The position numbers and the translations under genes were made by a program. A DNA stretch of 64,000 nucleotides, taken from Trichomonas vaginalis G3. Lineage: Eukaryota > Parabasalia > Trichomonadida > Trichomonadidae. Shown in pieces: positions 1 through 9,939 of the stretch. The notes under the pieces are model-generated. The model did not search any database and had not been told where the DNA came from. It worked only from the letters and a program-made list of their open reading frames with translations. The DNA is taken from positions 15,868,205 through 15,932,204 of the forward strand of contig NC_067206.1 of the NCBI RefSeq assembly GCF_026262505.1, given 5' to 3'. Each line of letters starts with the position of its first letter. Within the stretch, counting starts at the first letter, position 1.

Positions 1-173
1 TTTCTTTATCATATCCGTTTCAATTATCCGGGAATTCATTTATTCTTCATTCAAAAGATTTATCAAATATTAAATTTAGAATAACTGACCTATTTGATTG
101 TGATTTAGAATTTATGAATGAAATATTATGGCAATTTCAAATAGAGAAAATAGCTGATGAGATAACGGATTAA
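1..173 (+). CDS. C-terminus of an unidentified Polinton gene (cut by window edge)
   Basis: An open frame enters from the left edge and stops at 171-173, giving about 56 residues that end in EKIADEITD. It lies head-to-tail with the fibre-like gene in Polinton copy A-left, so it is probably part of the same element. Alternating hydrophobic residues (SFILHSKDLSNIKFRITDLF) would suit a beta-rich virion protein. I do not recognise a family; the structural-protein idea rests only on context. Confidence 0.4.
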   Translation, partial: SLSYPFQLSGNSFILHSKDLSNIKFRITDLFDCDLEFMNEILWQFQIEKIADEITD

Positions 174-201
174 ATATTTATTTTTAAATCGTAATAAATG
201 A

Positions 202-2613
202 TTAAACAACAGCAACTTATTACCATACGCCACATATGCATATAATTCAAAGACGGCAGAACAAACGCAAAGGTTGAAATATGGAAATTTGGAGATAGTA
301 TTGAAAAATGACCATTTCGAATTCGTTTGCAAAGGTGGTGCAGTGATATCAAATATAAAAGAAATTTTATTTATGAATTCAAAAATTAAAGGAATAACGG
401 ATGATATAACATCAATTCCACCAGAAGAACAGAGATATTACGCATTAAATGCATTTCCTAAAGTTTTGAAGATTGGAAGATTTAATTTAAATGAGGAATT
501 CATAGAAGGTTTCCTAAATGACATAATGAAGAAGGTGGATAAGGAATATGTGGATAGTGAGTTAATGAAGAAGGTAGATAAGGAATACGTTAATACTGAA
601 TTAATGAAGAAGGTAGATAAGGAATACGTTAATACTGAATTAAATAAGAAAGCAGATTTAGTTTATGTAAATACCGAGTTAAATAAGAAAGCAGATGTTG
701 ATCATACACATGTTCAATTCGATGAATTAAATAACAGAATTAATCAAACAAATGCAACAGTTAAAAGTAATTATGATAATTTAAATTTCAGAGTTAATGA
801 AAATTCAAGAGTAATTAATCAAAAAGCAGTTAAAAGTTATGTTGACCAGGAATTAAATAAGAAGGCAAATTTGGTTTATGTTGATGAAAAAGATAATGAA
901 ATTAAAGAAAAGGTTGAAGGGTATCATGAATGGACATTGGAGACTTTTAAAGTTAAAGCTGATACAGAATGGGTTTCAGGATGTTTAGACCTTAAAGCAG
1001 ATAAAACTTATGTTAACGATGAGTTAGAGAAGAAAGCAGATAAGGAAAAAGTTATTTCATTCATTAATACTGAGTTAGCAAAGAAAGCTGATATATCATT
1101 TGTTAATGAAGAAATAAAACAATCAGAGGTCTATTTTACTCCACCATTTTTAAATTTTATGAAATCATCAGATAAAACCTTTGATATAGATTCTTTTGAA
1201 TGGATATGTTTCGATGGAGTGACCATGTATTTATTTTATACAGCTGGAGTGCTTTATTATTTTAAAACAAATGATTTTAAAAACTATGAATCATTTACTC
1301 CATCTGTTTGGAATCCTGATACACGAAAGCCAATCATTAATCCAAGAATTTTATATGTTGAATATAATAACGGTAAATTTATGGGAATGATAACGGTTGG
1401 AGATGATTTTTGCCCTTGTTATTCATTCGATTGTATCCAATGGTTCAAATGTAATTTAAATCAAGATGCTAAATTTAAATATCCAAATAATCCTATTAGA
1501 TGCGTTAATAATAAATGGGTACTAATTTATGAAGTCAATCAAATTTTCATTAGTGAGGATGGGATAAATTATTATATGTTTAGTATGATGTCATCAGATT
1601 TGGAAATTGATTATACAAGTAAGTGGTATTACATTAACAACATGTATTTTATCCTACAAAATGATAAAATTTATAGATCATATTCAATACCATTTGGTCG
1701 TTTTGAACAAATTTTTCAAGCTGATGGAGACATTGAAGCTTTATGTTATGCTTCAAATGTTTGTGTTCTTGTTTCAGGTGGTATGGTCTATTCATATCCT
1801 GTAAGTTATAACAGACATATTTATTTATCACAAGATTTTTCACAGGATCCAGAGAAAACACCAAGTTGGGAATTGGTTTATTCATTCACTCCAAAACTTA
1901 CTCGAAATTATAGATTTACTAATTTATTTTATATTGATGGGTATTTCATTGCTTTAGGATGTGGTGATTTAGTAAATATCAGTAGTGATGGAAGAAACTG
2001 GTCTGAAATCACAAAATTTCAAGATGTTAGAAAAGCAATTTTCAAAAATAATACGTTAATATTGATGACAAGACCAATTTTAATTTCTTACCCAGTTTCA
2101 ATATTATATAATAAATTCAATATTCATAATGGATTAAATACAATTCTTGAGATGATTTACCCCATTGGTTCAATATATACATCAATGAATTCAACAAATC
2201 CAGCTGATGTATTCGGTTTCGGTACATGGCAACAAATAACCGATCGTTTCCTCTACTGTGCTAATAGTTCAAAACAAACCGGTGGAAGTAAAAAGATTAC
2301 TGGCGAAAATTTACCTGCTCATAGTCATTATGTTAATTTAAACACTCAAGACTCGGGCTGGCATAGTCATACTTATACTAATTCGTTTGAATATCCTGAT
2401 GGAAATAATGGATTTCCTGATGGATGGTCTGATAGAGACGCTAGCAGGGGTAAATATTGGTACGGTAATAAAAATAGATGGAATGAAGGATATACTTCAA
2501 ACGGTTCAGGTACACATTCACATAACGTTTCAGGATATACACAAACGACAGGAAGAGGTACAGATTACATGCCACCTTATATGACAGTTTATGCATGGTT
2601 TCGCGTTCAATGA
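202..2613 (+). CDS. Phage-type fibre / receptor-binding-like protein of Polinton A-left
   Basis: About 780 residues read from the conventional in-frame start near 274; the frame is open from 202 and similarity to the second fibre at 20349 suggests coding begins before 274. Order of parts: a short N-terminal head; a stalk of about ten 12-residue repeats of the type KKVDKEYVNTEL (roughly residues 85-290, predicted coiled coil); a middle region with Asp-box-like motifs (SEDGINYY, SSDGRNW), as in BNR/sialidase-type propellers; and a C-terminal ~150-residue domain starting YPIGSIYTSMNS with HxH motifs (AHSHY, WHSHTY, THSHN), resembling phage baseplate/tail-collar (T4 gp10/gp12-like) C-termini. Inference: trimeric attachment fibre of the virion. 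It is followed by three small co-directional genes. Most likely alternative: another surface structural protein of the same fold. Confidence 0.75.
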   Translation, partial: LNNSNLLPYATYAYNSKTAEQTQRLKYGNLEIVLKNDHFEFVCKGGAVISNIKEILFMNSKIKGITDDITSIPPEEQRYYALNAFPKVLKIGRFNLNEEFIEGFLNDIMKKVDKEYVDSELMKKVDKEYVNTELMKKVDKEYVNTELNKKADLVYVNTELNKKADVDHTHVQFDELNNRINQTNATVKSNYDNLNFRVNENSRVINQKAVKSYVDQELNKKANLVYVDEKDNEIKEKVEGYHEWTLETFKVKADTEWVSGCLDLKADKTYVNDELEKKADKEKVISFINTELAKKADISFVNEEIKQSEVYFTPPFLNFMKSSDKTFDIDSFEWICFDGVTMYLFYTAGVLYYFKTNDFKNYESFTPSVWNPDTRKPIINPRILYVEYNNGKFMGMITVGDDFCPCYSFDCIQWFKCNLNQDAKFKYPNNPIRCVNNKWVLIYEVNQIFISEDGINYYMFSMMSSDLEIDYTSKWYYINNMYFILQNDKIYRSYSIPFGRFEQIFQADGDIEALCYASNVCVLVSGGMVYSYPVSYNRHIYLSQDFSQDPEKTPSWELVYSFTPKLTRNYRFTNLFYIDGYFIALGCGDLVNISSDGRNWSEITKFQDVRKAIFKNNTLILMTRPILISYPVSILYNKFNIHNGLNTILEMIYPIGSIYTSMNSTNPADVFGFGTWQQITDRFLYCANSSKQTGGSKKITGENLPAHSHYVNLNTQDSGWHSHTYTNSFEYPDGNNGFPDGWSDRDASRGKYWYGNKNRWNEGYTSNGSGTHSHNVSGYTQTTGRGTDYMPPYMTVYAWFRVQ
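560..720 (+). repeat. In-frame tandem repeat encoding the fibre stalk
   Basis: Near-identical 36-bp units of the type AAGAAGGTGGATAAGGAA, each encoding KKVDKEYVNTEL-like residues, are adjacent here and continue in diverged form to about 1110. They lie inside the fibre gene and probably allow stalk length to change by recombination. Confidence 0.7.
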
Positions 2614-2675
2614 ACGCTCAATGTTTGTTTCACAAACTTTAGAACGGCATAATTTAAATTTTTATTTTAGTATAA

Positions 2676-2825
2676 ATGAAGATTCTACCATATGGTGTTA
2701 TTGGAAGAGATAAAGATGGAAACCCAATATTTGATCCAAAGTTAAAATTAAAGTTACTGACAAGACAACAACTTGAAAAGTTGCTGAAACCAAAACAGAA
2801 TGAAAAAGAGAAAAATGAGAAATGA
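2676..2825 (+). CDS. Small conserved Polinton A protein (49 aa)
   Basis: Starts MKILPYGVIGRDKDG and ends in a Lys/Glu-rich tail. The ATG directly follows the T-rich promoter-like motif ending AGTATAAATG, which supports the start. A homologous gene is present at 63168-63302 in the inverted copy A-right, in the same place beside the fibre gene, so it is a true element gene. No family recognised. Its basic, short, structural-neighbourhood character would suit a minor virion or core peptide, but that is only context. Confidence 0.6.
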   Translation: MKILPYGVIGRDKDGNPIFDPKLKLKLLTRQQLEKLLKPKQNEKEKNEK

Positions 2826-2876
2826 GAAAATGAGAAAGAAAAAAATTTAAATTATGCAATTTTATTTTTATCATAA

Positions 2877-3056
2877 ATGACAAAATTAATTAAGCCAACT
2901 ATTTCTAAATTAATGATACCAATGAAATCATTTCATGGAGTACTTATCCCAGGTTCTTCACAATTAGCCGGGGCAAGTGTTGTGGCTCAAGGTGGAACAT
3001 TAGCGAATCCATTCAAATTAACTAAAGATGAACTTAATAAAATGATGATAAAATAA
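2877..3056 (+). CDS. Small conserved Polinton A protein (59 aa)
   Basis: Starts MTKLIKPTISKLMIPMK and ends KDELNKMMIK. It is preceded by TTTTATTTTTATCATAAATG, the same start motif as its neighbours. The counterpart at 62934-63116 in A-right is nearly the same length and sequence, which supports real coding. The middle contains a small-residue stretch (GVLIPGSSQLAGASVV) that is weakly hydrophobic. Function unknown. Confidence 0.6.
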   Translation: MTKLIKPTISKLMIPMKSFHGVLIPGSSQLAGASVVAQGGTLANPFKLTKDELNKMMIK

Positions 3057-3084
3057 CTGATAACAAAATTTTATTTTTATATAA

Positions 3085-3270
3085 ATGGATACCCCACAAG
3101 CTCAAAATTTACCACGAATCATAACAAGGGAGGAAATGATAAAAATGATGCAAGAACGAATTAAAAACAACAAACCACGAAAACCGAGAAGATGCGGTTA
3201 TGCAGTAATGATGGAAAGAAGAACCCAGAAGGGTTCGGCGTCTCGAAGAGACGTTGTCGAAGAGGAATAA
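3085..3270 (+). CDS. Small basic Polinton A protein (61 aa)
   Basis: MDTPQAQNLPRIITREEM, then an Arg/Lys-rich middle (KNNKPRKPRRCGYAVMMERR). Preceded by TTTTATTTTTATATAAATG, the cleanest example of the shared start motif. A homologue lies at about 62148-62305 in A-right, where it differs at its end. Basic composition is compatible with nucleic-acid binding, but no domain is recognisable. Confidence 0.55.
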   Translation: MDTPQAQNLPRIITREEMIKMMQERIKNNKPRKPRRCGYAVMMERRTQKGSASRRDVVEEE

Positions 3271-3273
3271 AAA

Positions 3274-3495
3274 TTAAATTTGGATTGAGTTTAAAAATTC
3301 ATCTTTATTAAATTCATCTCTTCCAATCAATTTATTTATTCTATTAAATTCTTTTATTTTTGCTTCACTCAGTTTAAGGATTGAACGGTAAGTTTCTAAT
3401 TTTTCGATTATTTCTTTCCTCTCTTTATCGTTTTCAATTACTTTAGTTTTATGGGCATCAGCCCACCGCATTGCGGCTTCTTTTTGTAATAGCAT
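3274..3495 (-). CDS. Small charged Polinton A protein (73 aa)
   Basis: Lys/Glu-rich, predicted helical (DKERKEIIEKLETYRSIL), converging with the small gene at 3085-3270. A counterpart lies at about 61873-62143 beside the A-right integrase. Function unknown; the pattern suits a coiled-coil accessory protein. The true start is uncertain because coding-like sequence may extend upstream toward 3597, where the shared start motif is found. Confidence 0.45.
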   Translation of the reverse strand: MLLQKEAAMRWADAHKTKVIENDKERKEIIEKLETYRSILKLSEAKIKEFNRINKLIGRDEFNKDEFLNSIQI

Positions 3496-3612
3496 ATTTT
3501 TGATTTAATTCTGTTTAGTTTCTTTTTATATTCATTGTCTGGACTCTGAATCTTAATTGAATCAGGACTCTTGGCTGCTTTGTTGTCACTCATTTCTTAC
3601 GAAATAAAAAAA

Positions 3613-5202
3613 TTAAATATTATTTAAATATAATGGAGTAATAAAATAAATCGGAATTTCTATTAATTTATTGTCAACTTCAACTAATGCATTGCCGTTA
3701 ATATATCTAACAAATTCAGCTATTGTGTCAAATCTTCGTCTTCTTTTTGTCATTGATTTATCAGTTTTTCCATAATCGAGATGAATCAAAACTTTATCCC
3801 CTTGTTTAAAATTCATGAGCCCCGAATTAATTTGTTCACGTTTAACATCATTTAACCTTTCCATTTGCTTTCTAATATATTCCCATTCTTTTGAAATATC
3901 ATTTTTCATTTCCACTGGTTTCATGTTTATAGTTCTATGCCATGTATTATTGTAATAATATACTAACTGCTGTATGATGGAGTCATGATTTCCATCCCAG
4001 TATATCTGACCGTTAACCCCTAACGCATCTCTAAGAGTTCTCATTACCGCATCAACTATTTTATTATGAAACGTATATGGAGAAGATGAGAAGTAAAAAT
4101 TAATTTGTGGGAAATAATGAGCCATAGCTGCCTGAAATCCTTTATCACCATCACCCCTTATATTATCTACTCTTTCATGATCTAGTAAGTATTGAATAGC
4201 TCTTCTTGTTTCCTGTTCTGTTTTCCCTTTCACTGGAATGCAATATAAATATCTAGTGTTAATGTTAATGGCAAATAAATAAGTAACGTTTCCTTTTGAA
4301 TATTCCAGATGATCGATTTCGTATGAATATGGATATGGTGCAAATGAAGGGCGACTAAATTTTTCCTTTAACGGTTGAATTTTCGGGTCAATTGGTTTAT
4401 TTAATATCTTGAAATCCTTTTTAAAATCTTTTTGCTTCTTTAATGTTTGAAATGGATATAATAAAGTGAATGATGAAGGATTAACTGAAGGAGGAGGTAC
4501 TGTCGTTGGAGGTTTTGGTGTTGCAAGTGGTTTAATTTTATCTGCTTTGATTTTGGATGATGAAGTTTTAGTTGTTGATTTTCCTTTCATTAATTCTGGA
4601 TGTATTCTATTCATTTGTTTTAAATATGCTGTATATAAAGGTTTGATATACTTTCCCGCTTCGAGTTTATGTTGAAGGATGAATTCCAAAAGTTGATCTT
4701 CATTTAAAAGTCGGGCTGAATATGGTTTAACTAATGAATCATAAATTAAAGCTTGTGCTTCATTTATGGTCTGAAGGACCTGGGCGTTTTGCACCTTTAG
4801 CTGTTGAACATTTGCTACTTTCTCTTTTGGTGTTGTTTTCGGCTTTTTCTTCTTTTGTTTTTGTTCCTTTGGCTTTTGCGGCTCAGGATTATATAATTTA
4901 TATAATTCATCAATATCTTCTTCTGTTAATACTTTATTTTTGAAATCTTTCAACTGTTTAAGTTGTGATTTAGTTTTTCCCTTTGTATATTCATTATTTT
5001 TAATTTTGTCTTTAATTTCAGAAATTATTTTATCATGATATTTCAAAATTTCATTTTTATAATATGAATAATAATAATCCATATCATCACCCGTTATATT
5101 TTTATTATGTTTTTGGAGATATGATTTTAATTCATAATAATTAAGAAAATTTTGATTAAGTACTAAATCATCAATTAAATTTTCTAAATCTGCGTTATCC
5201 AT
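3613..5202 (-). CDS. Polinton retrovirus-type (rve) integrase, A-left
   Basis: 529 residues. The N-terminal ~130 residues are helical and Lys/Tyr-rich, then a Pro/Lys-rich linker (residues 105-250), then the RNase-H-fold core. Acidic residues fit the catalytic triad: D297 (SYEIDHLEY), D351 (IRGDGDKGFQ) and D384 (HNKIVDAVMRTLRDA), the third being Asp where most rve integrases have Glu. The C-terminal region (KQGDKVLIHLDYGKTDKSM) looks like the SH3-type domain of Maverick integrases. The ATG follows a TTTTATTTTTATATAAATG motif. It looks whole, and a near-identical copy lies at 60303-61853. Role: joining element ends to the host chromosome. Confidence 0.88.
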   Translation of the reverse strand: MDNADLENLIDDLVLNQNFLNYYELKSYLQKHNKNITGDDMDYYYSYYKNEILKYHDKIISEIKDKIKNNEYTKGKTKSQLKQLKDFKNKVLTEEDIDELYKLYNPEPQKPKEQKQKKKKPKTTPKEKVANVQQLKVQNAQVLQTINEAQALIYDSLVKPYSARLLNEDQLLEFILQHKLEAGKYIKPLYTAYLKQMNRIHPELMKGKSTTKTSSSKIKADKIKPLATPKPPTTVPPPSVNPSSFTLLYPFQTLKKQKDFKKDFKILNKPIDPKIQPLKEKFSRPSFAPYPYSYEIDHLEYSKGNVTYLFAININTRYLYCIPVKGKTEQETRRAIQYLLDHERVDNIRGDGDKGFQAAMAHYFPQINFYFSSSPYTFHNKIVDAVMRTLRDALGVNGQIYWDGNHDSIIQQLVYYYNNTWHRTINMKPVEMKNDISKEWEYIRKQMERLNDVKREQINSGLMNFKQGDKVLIHLDYGKTDKSMTKRRRRFDTIAEFVRYINGNALVEVDNKLIEIPIYFITPLYLNNI

Positions 5203-5226
5203 TTATATAAAAATAAAATAAATGTT
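5203..5226 (-). promoter_or_regulatory. Start motif of the integrase gene
   Basis: Reading minus strand, the run TTTATTTTATTTTTATATAA lies immediately before the integrase ATG and occupies the whole gap to the previous gene. It matches the motif before most other element genes in this window. With so little space it must contain the core promoter or initiator. Confidence 0.5.
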
Positions 5227-5679
5227 TTAAGGGTGCCCACCTCTTTGAATCATAGTATCAAAACCATTATTTACATATTGAATCGCATCATTAACGGTTC
5301 CTCCTTCTAAAACGGTATCAAATGGTGGAGTCCAGATTTCCTGATGATGATCATAAAATCCAGCAAAATTAATCGTATTATTAGGTAAAATATGAATCTC
5401 AGCGGTATATCTTCTATCTAAATTTGGATGCCTTATATGTATACCATTACTGCCCGGATAAAATCTCAAACCTTGATTTTGTTGACGCATCAAATTATTG
5501 AAATTTCTTTCTTCAGGGGTGAATGTTCTTCTCCGTTGACGTTGTGGTGGTGGTCGTTGTTGCTGCTGTTGATGCTGTGGTGGGATTTGAAAAATTCGTT
5601 GCGGTTGATTATTTGGAATCTGAAAGTTAAAACCATTTGGTATAAATCTATTCGGTTCCTTTTGTCTCTTCTGTGGCAT
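5227..5679 (-). CDS. Gln/Pro-rich Polinton A protein (150 aa)
   Basis: The N-terminal half is low-complexity (PQHQQQQQRPPPQRQRRR). The C-terminal half looks folded and beta-rich (HIRHPNLDRRYTAEIHILP, INFAGFYDHHQEIWTPP). It lies between PolB and integrase on the same strand, in a tight cluster. Only a short remnant of its end survives in A-right (60205-60279). No family recognised. Confidence 0.55.
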   Translation of the reverse strand: MPQKRQKEPNRFIPNGFNFQIPNNQPQRIFQIPPQHQQQQQRPPPQRQRRRTFTPEERNFNNLMRQQNQGLRFYPGSNGIHIRHPNLDRRYTAEIHILPNNTINFAGFYDHHQEIWTPPFDTVLEGGTVNDAIQYVNNGFDTMIQRGGHP

Positions 5680-6604
5680 TTTATTAAAAATAAAATTTTA
5701 AATTCATGACTCAACCCCTACGTTTTTAAATTGTATTAAATAAATGGCATACAACATCCATTTTCACAACATACAGCCTTAGTGTGTGCTCCTGTTAATG
5801 CAGTCTTACCGATTGTTAAGCGAGTCATTGACCCGTTTTTAAGTTGTAAATTAATATTCTGACCATCAAATATCACTTTATCATTTATTATATCCAAATA
5901 ATTTTTAGGTGTTAATTGTTTATTTTGTCGTAAACTAACACCTTTCATTTTTTGTGCAATCTTTTTAAAATCACTTCCATCAATTGAACCGTTGAATGAT
6001 GTATAACACTTAGGGCATAAAGCAACCATGTTATCACCTTGTTTCTCAATTGCTAAACCCAATAACTTCTTCTCATGTGCTTTTTCTTCAGCTTTATTCT
6101 TTAATTTAGGTTTAAATTTCTCATCAAAACAGAAGAAATCAAATGGTGCGAATTTGAAAATGTTTTTATCATAAAATTGTTTATCGGTAACAATTGCTTG
6201 AAATGCTTGAGTGTTAGGAAGATTTGGGTCGCCAGCGATTGCCCAATAAGATGAATCAGTATCACCTTCAATGAAATGAAAACGATTAACATTCATGCAT
6301 TTATACATAAAATCATAAATGAAAACCAAATACCAGTATTTAGCATTATCTAAAGTGAAGAATGCCTCTTGTAAACATGTATCACATCTATAAAATCTAT
6401 CTTTAAGCATCACTTGATATGTATCTTCACCTATTTCTCTTATGTTTTTAAACTTATTTGACATACATGCAACGCGTGCCTTCTGTGCATTCATTATTTT
6501 AGTCTTTGCGTAATTTTGCGTATTCATTGCATCGTAACCATATGATCCATTAAGTGAAATCTTGCAAAATAAACTTTTTCCTTTATTTCCTTCTAATTCA
6601 GCCT

Positions 6605-6865
6605 TTTGTCTTTCGTTCATAAATTCGTTCGCAAATTCATTAAAACAAGTGTTTTTAGTAAATGTTAAAATTGATTGAATGTCATCAATGATAAAATGAA
6701 ATCTGTCTATTAGATACCAAAGATAATAAGAAGAAAATGGTTGATATTGGTTGTGTGTTGATGCTAACTGAGTTAATTTCCTCTGTTTCTGGTCAACTGG
6801 TAGATTGTTTGATTTCATGTAATTATACATAAAACTGCCAATTGTTTTTTCATCTATGATAATAT
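6605..6865 (-). repeat. PolB flank duplicated on one side of the mariner fragment
   Basis: About 260 bp nearly identical to 7298-7558. The right-hand Polinton copy contains this PolB stretch only once (around 59070-59330). The duplication therefore accompanied the mariner event rather than being ancestral. It runs up to the TA at the mariner terminus. Confidence 0.85.
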
Positions 6866-7297
6866 AGGGTGTCCAAAGGTGTGTTTAGCACAAACCTGAA
6901 TACTGCGAATAGAAATAAACAAGTTACATATATATAAAGTTTATTTAAATATAATCACCATTGGATTCAATCACGCGTTCGCAGCGATCGATCCAGGCTT
7001 GAAAGACACGCTTTAAATCATCATGAGAAAATTGCTCAAATTGCTCTCTTACAAAATTTTCAAGATCATCTGGACTCGCGAATTCGCGTCCTTCAGCTCT
7101 CTTTTTTAGCGTGCTGAATAAATAAAAGTCAGAGGGTGCAATATCAGGTGAATAAATTGGGTTTGGAACAACTTTGACATTGTTTTCCACCAAGTAATTC
7201 ATTACCTTATGACTTTTGTGAACCCTTGAATTATCAAAATGAATTGCAAACTTTTGTTTTTGTTGTTTGGATTTCTCAAACTCATCAGAATTGATAA
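6866..7297 (-). mobile_element. Truncated mariner (Tc1/mariner, DD34D) inside PolB
   Basis: Minus strand 7297-6945 encodes the last ~115 residues of a mariner transposase: second Asp in AIHFDNSRVH, third in YSPDIAPSDFYLF, with exactly 34 residues between, the mariner DD34D signature. It ends CERVIESNGDYI. The outer end (from 6866, GGGTGTCCAAAGGTGTG...) follows a TA and looks like the terminal inverted repeat. The N-terminal two thirds of the transposase and the opposite end are missing. As a result the reading frame from the PolB upstream part runs directly into the transposase tail, giving a chimeric ORF (6945-8789) unlikely to be functional. Confidence 0.9.
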
Positions 7298-7558
7298 TTT
7301 GTCTTTCGTTCATAAATTCGTTCGCAAATTCATTAAAACAAGTGTTTTTAGTAAATGTTAAAATTGATTGAATGTCATCAATGATAAAATGAAATCTGTC
7401 TATTAGATACCAAAGATAATAAGAAGAAAATGGTTGATATTGGTTGTGTGTTGATGCTAACTGAGTTAATTTCCCCTGTTTCTGGTCAACTGGTAGATTG
7501 TTTGATTTCATGTAATTATACATAAAACTGCCAATTGTTTTTTCATCTGTGATAATAT
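7298..7558 (-). repeat. PolB flank duplicated on the other side of the mariner fragment
   Basis: Partner of 6605-6865. It is in the same orientation and differs at only a few bases, so the event is recent compared with the divergence between Polinton copies. Confidence 0.85.
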
Positions 7559-9939
7559 CTAAGTTTCTTATTATCGGTAAAAAGTTTATGTAATCATTAA
7601 TGTATTTTTCATCAATGTGACCCTTTTCTTCAGCCACGAATAAAGTATTTTTCTTCTTAATTATTCCCAGTGCTTTTGCTTTCTTTGTTGCTGTATCACA
7701 AATGATAACACCATTCAATCTTCCCGGCATATACATTTTATGGTCAGTATATTGAATGAAATCATGAGGATTAGATGAAAATGATGAAGGATATAATGAA
7801 TTAAAGTCAACTCCAACGAAATGAGTCATAATGTTGGTGGTGTCCTCATTTGATACAGTTTTAGTTTCTGGATTATATGAAAGTTTATTAATGTGCGTGA
7901 TTCCTTTAAGATTAACACGATGTTGAACATTTGATAGACCACCAGTAATTCCATTACGGAGAATGTGATAAGCTTCAACTGAATCTAAAGTCATTGGTAA
8001 ATTATTTTTTAATGCATAATTTCTTAAATTGATTCTTAAACGTTGAACATTTTCATCTTTATTTGATTTTACGACATTGCAATAACAACACATTAACTGA
8101 CAATTTTCTTTGGTATGTGGTTTTTCATTATCATTTCTATCCAATGTTGGTTTATTTGCATATGTAAACGCTTTACCACACATTTTGCATTTAGATGAAA
8201 GGATTAAATCGTGATAGTATTGAAAATCATCCATTGAAACATTATTTTTAGTATCTCTTTCTGCTTTTTCATCTTGTTTCTTATATGATTCAATTTTATA
8301 TTTCCAATACTTTTTCGTTAATTCAAAACTTGATTCTATCTCTTCCTCAGGATATTTTTCATTAGGATTAAAGTCTTTATATGCTAAAGCGTAACGAATC
8401 ATTGAAGCATTCGATGATAAAGAAAAATTATGAAGCATGTCAATTTTATAAACAAATGTTTCTTCAATAATTTTATCAATTGGGTCAATCATAATTTCAA
8501 CATCTTTATTGCAATAATGAATAAAATATTCTAATCTATTCTTAAAGTTTTTAGCATCATTGAGATATATTTGATAATCACTATCTGATATAGTTTCTTG
8601 AGTTAATGCTGAATAAAATGAATCTTGAGTGAATGGTTCCACTTTATATAATTCTTCTTCGTAATTTTCCCACGTGATGAATTGATAAGGGAAAAAGGAT
8701 TTAACACGTGATTTATTGTTTCCGAAATCTTGAGTGAATTGGTCTAATGTCCCACCCGCTATATAATTTCTGATGTCAATAAATCTCAATTCATATGGAA
8801 CGTTTGTTTTTCTTTACAAATGATTTGCTTAAATTGTGAGATGAACCCAGCATTGATTTTATTTTCCATTTTGCAGTGTTTAAATCACGAAGAATTAAAT
8901 TTAAATCAAACTTTCCCGAATTAAAACCTATGATATTCACTTTATTGAATTCCTCATCTAGAAGTTCTTTAAATGCTTCCTTCTGTTTTTCATTTAATGT
9001 ATGGGACAAACTCCCTGCCGTTTGCGGCTTCATTAATTCTTAATATTGTTCAATATTTGATTCAACAACTAATGAACAGGTTGAAAATAAAAACTCAATC
9101 CAATCAGAAATAAAAGAATCACTCGAAGTTAAGCAAAAAATTCCTCGTATATGTTTTATCATTTAATTTAACGTTGATGATACAATGAATGGTTTTAAGT
9201 AGCGTTCAAAGTTGCACACTCAGAAAGTTGTAATTCTTCTTTAGTCTCTAATGTTTCGAAGTCAAAAGTAATATAATATCTTGTCGGTTTATAATATTTC
9301 TGCAAATTGTGAGCTAATAACCACTGATATATCTTCTGTTTCGTAATATGTGGTGCATATGGTTGCTGGGTTTTGCAATTGAACGTCTTGAATTAATCTT
9401 CCATTATTTTCTTTACATTTCTCACAATGCTTTAAAAATCTTCTTTGGTTTTTCCTTCTGGATCATCACGGATAGAATAAACTTCTTCTTTACAATATGG
9501 ACAAACTTTAGCCGGTGAGTGCTTCAACGTTGTTATTCTGTCAGCGTGAAGTTTTCCACATGGACTCTGTGTTAATAAAATATTTACTGTTTCAAATTCT
9601 GGATCTATCATTATTGATTCCACTAATGAAAGTCTACCTTATTTATGCCACGTCTTCTGGTTGAGGATCACAATAATAGAAATCAATATTAACATTTAAC
9701 ATTCTCGCTAATCTCTCACTTTCTGATGAAATGTCAAACCCTTCATATGCATCTATTGCTTCATTTAAATAGCTTCTACGAGTTTTAGGATTAACACATC
9801 AGGAATGTTATAGAAGCGTTTAAATAACCTTCTACCTTCTGCTCTAATTTGATTATCATTTTTTAGCTGTTCCGTTTTTGTTCATTTATGTAAGAATAAA
9901 AAATTAAAAAATAAATAAAAATAAAGTTTATTTTTTATA

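Larger units (their letters stand above)
5736..9885 (-). pseudogene. Protein-primed family B DNA polymerase of Polinton A-left (fossil)
   Basis: Polinton replication polymerase. Visible signatures in order: an N-terminal region with a Cys-rich patch (CGKLHADR, CPYCKEE); exonuclease motif II (NSGKFDLNL); an HNH-like zinc module (CKMCGKAF, LDRNDNEKPH, CQLMCCYCN); palm motif A (DFNSLYPSS); motif B (KISLNGSYGY); and motif C (GDTDSSYW). The copy is broken in several places (roughly five or more) and also carries a mariner insertion with a repeated flank. The relative at 56672-60200 lacks the mariner. Family assignment is secure from motifs A-C. Confidence 0.9.

Noticed and set aside
1-3300. Bacteriophage or bacterial contaminant, suggested by the tail-fibre-like gene
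   Set aside because: No Shine-Dalgarno sites, the gene is linked to Polinton PolB and integrase in two copies, and the start motifs match the other element genes.
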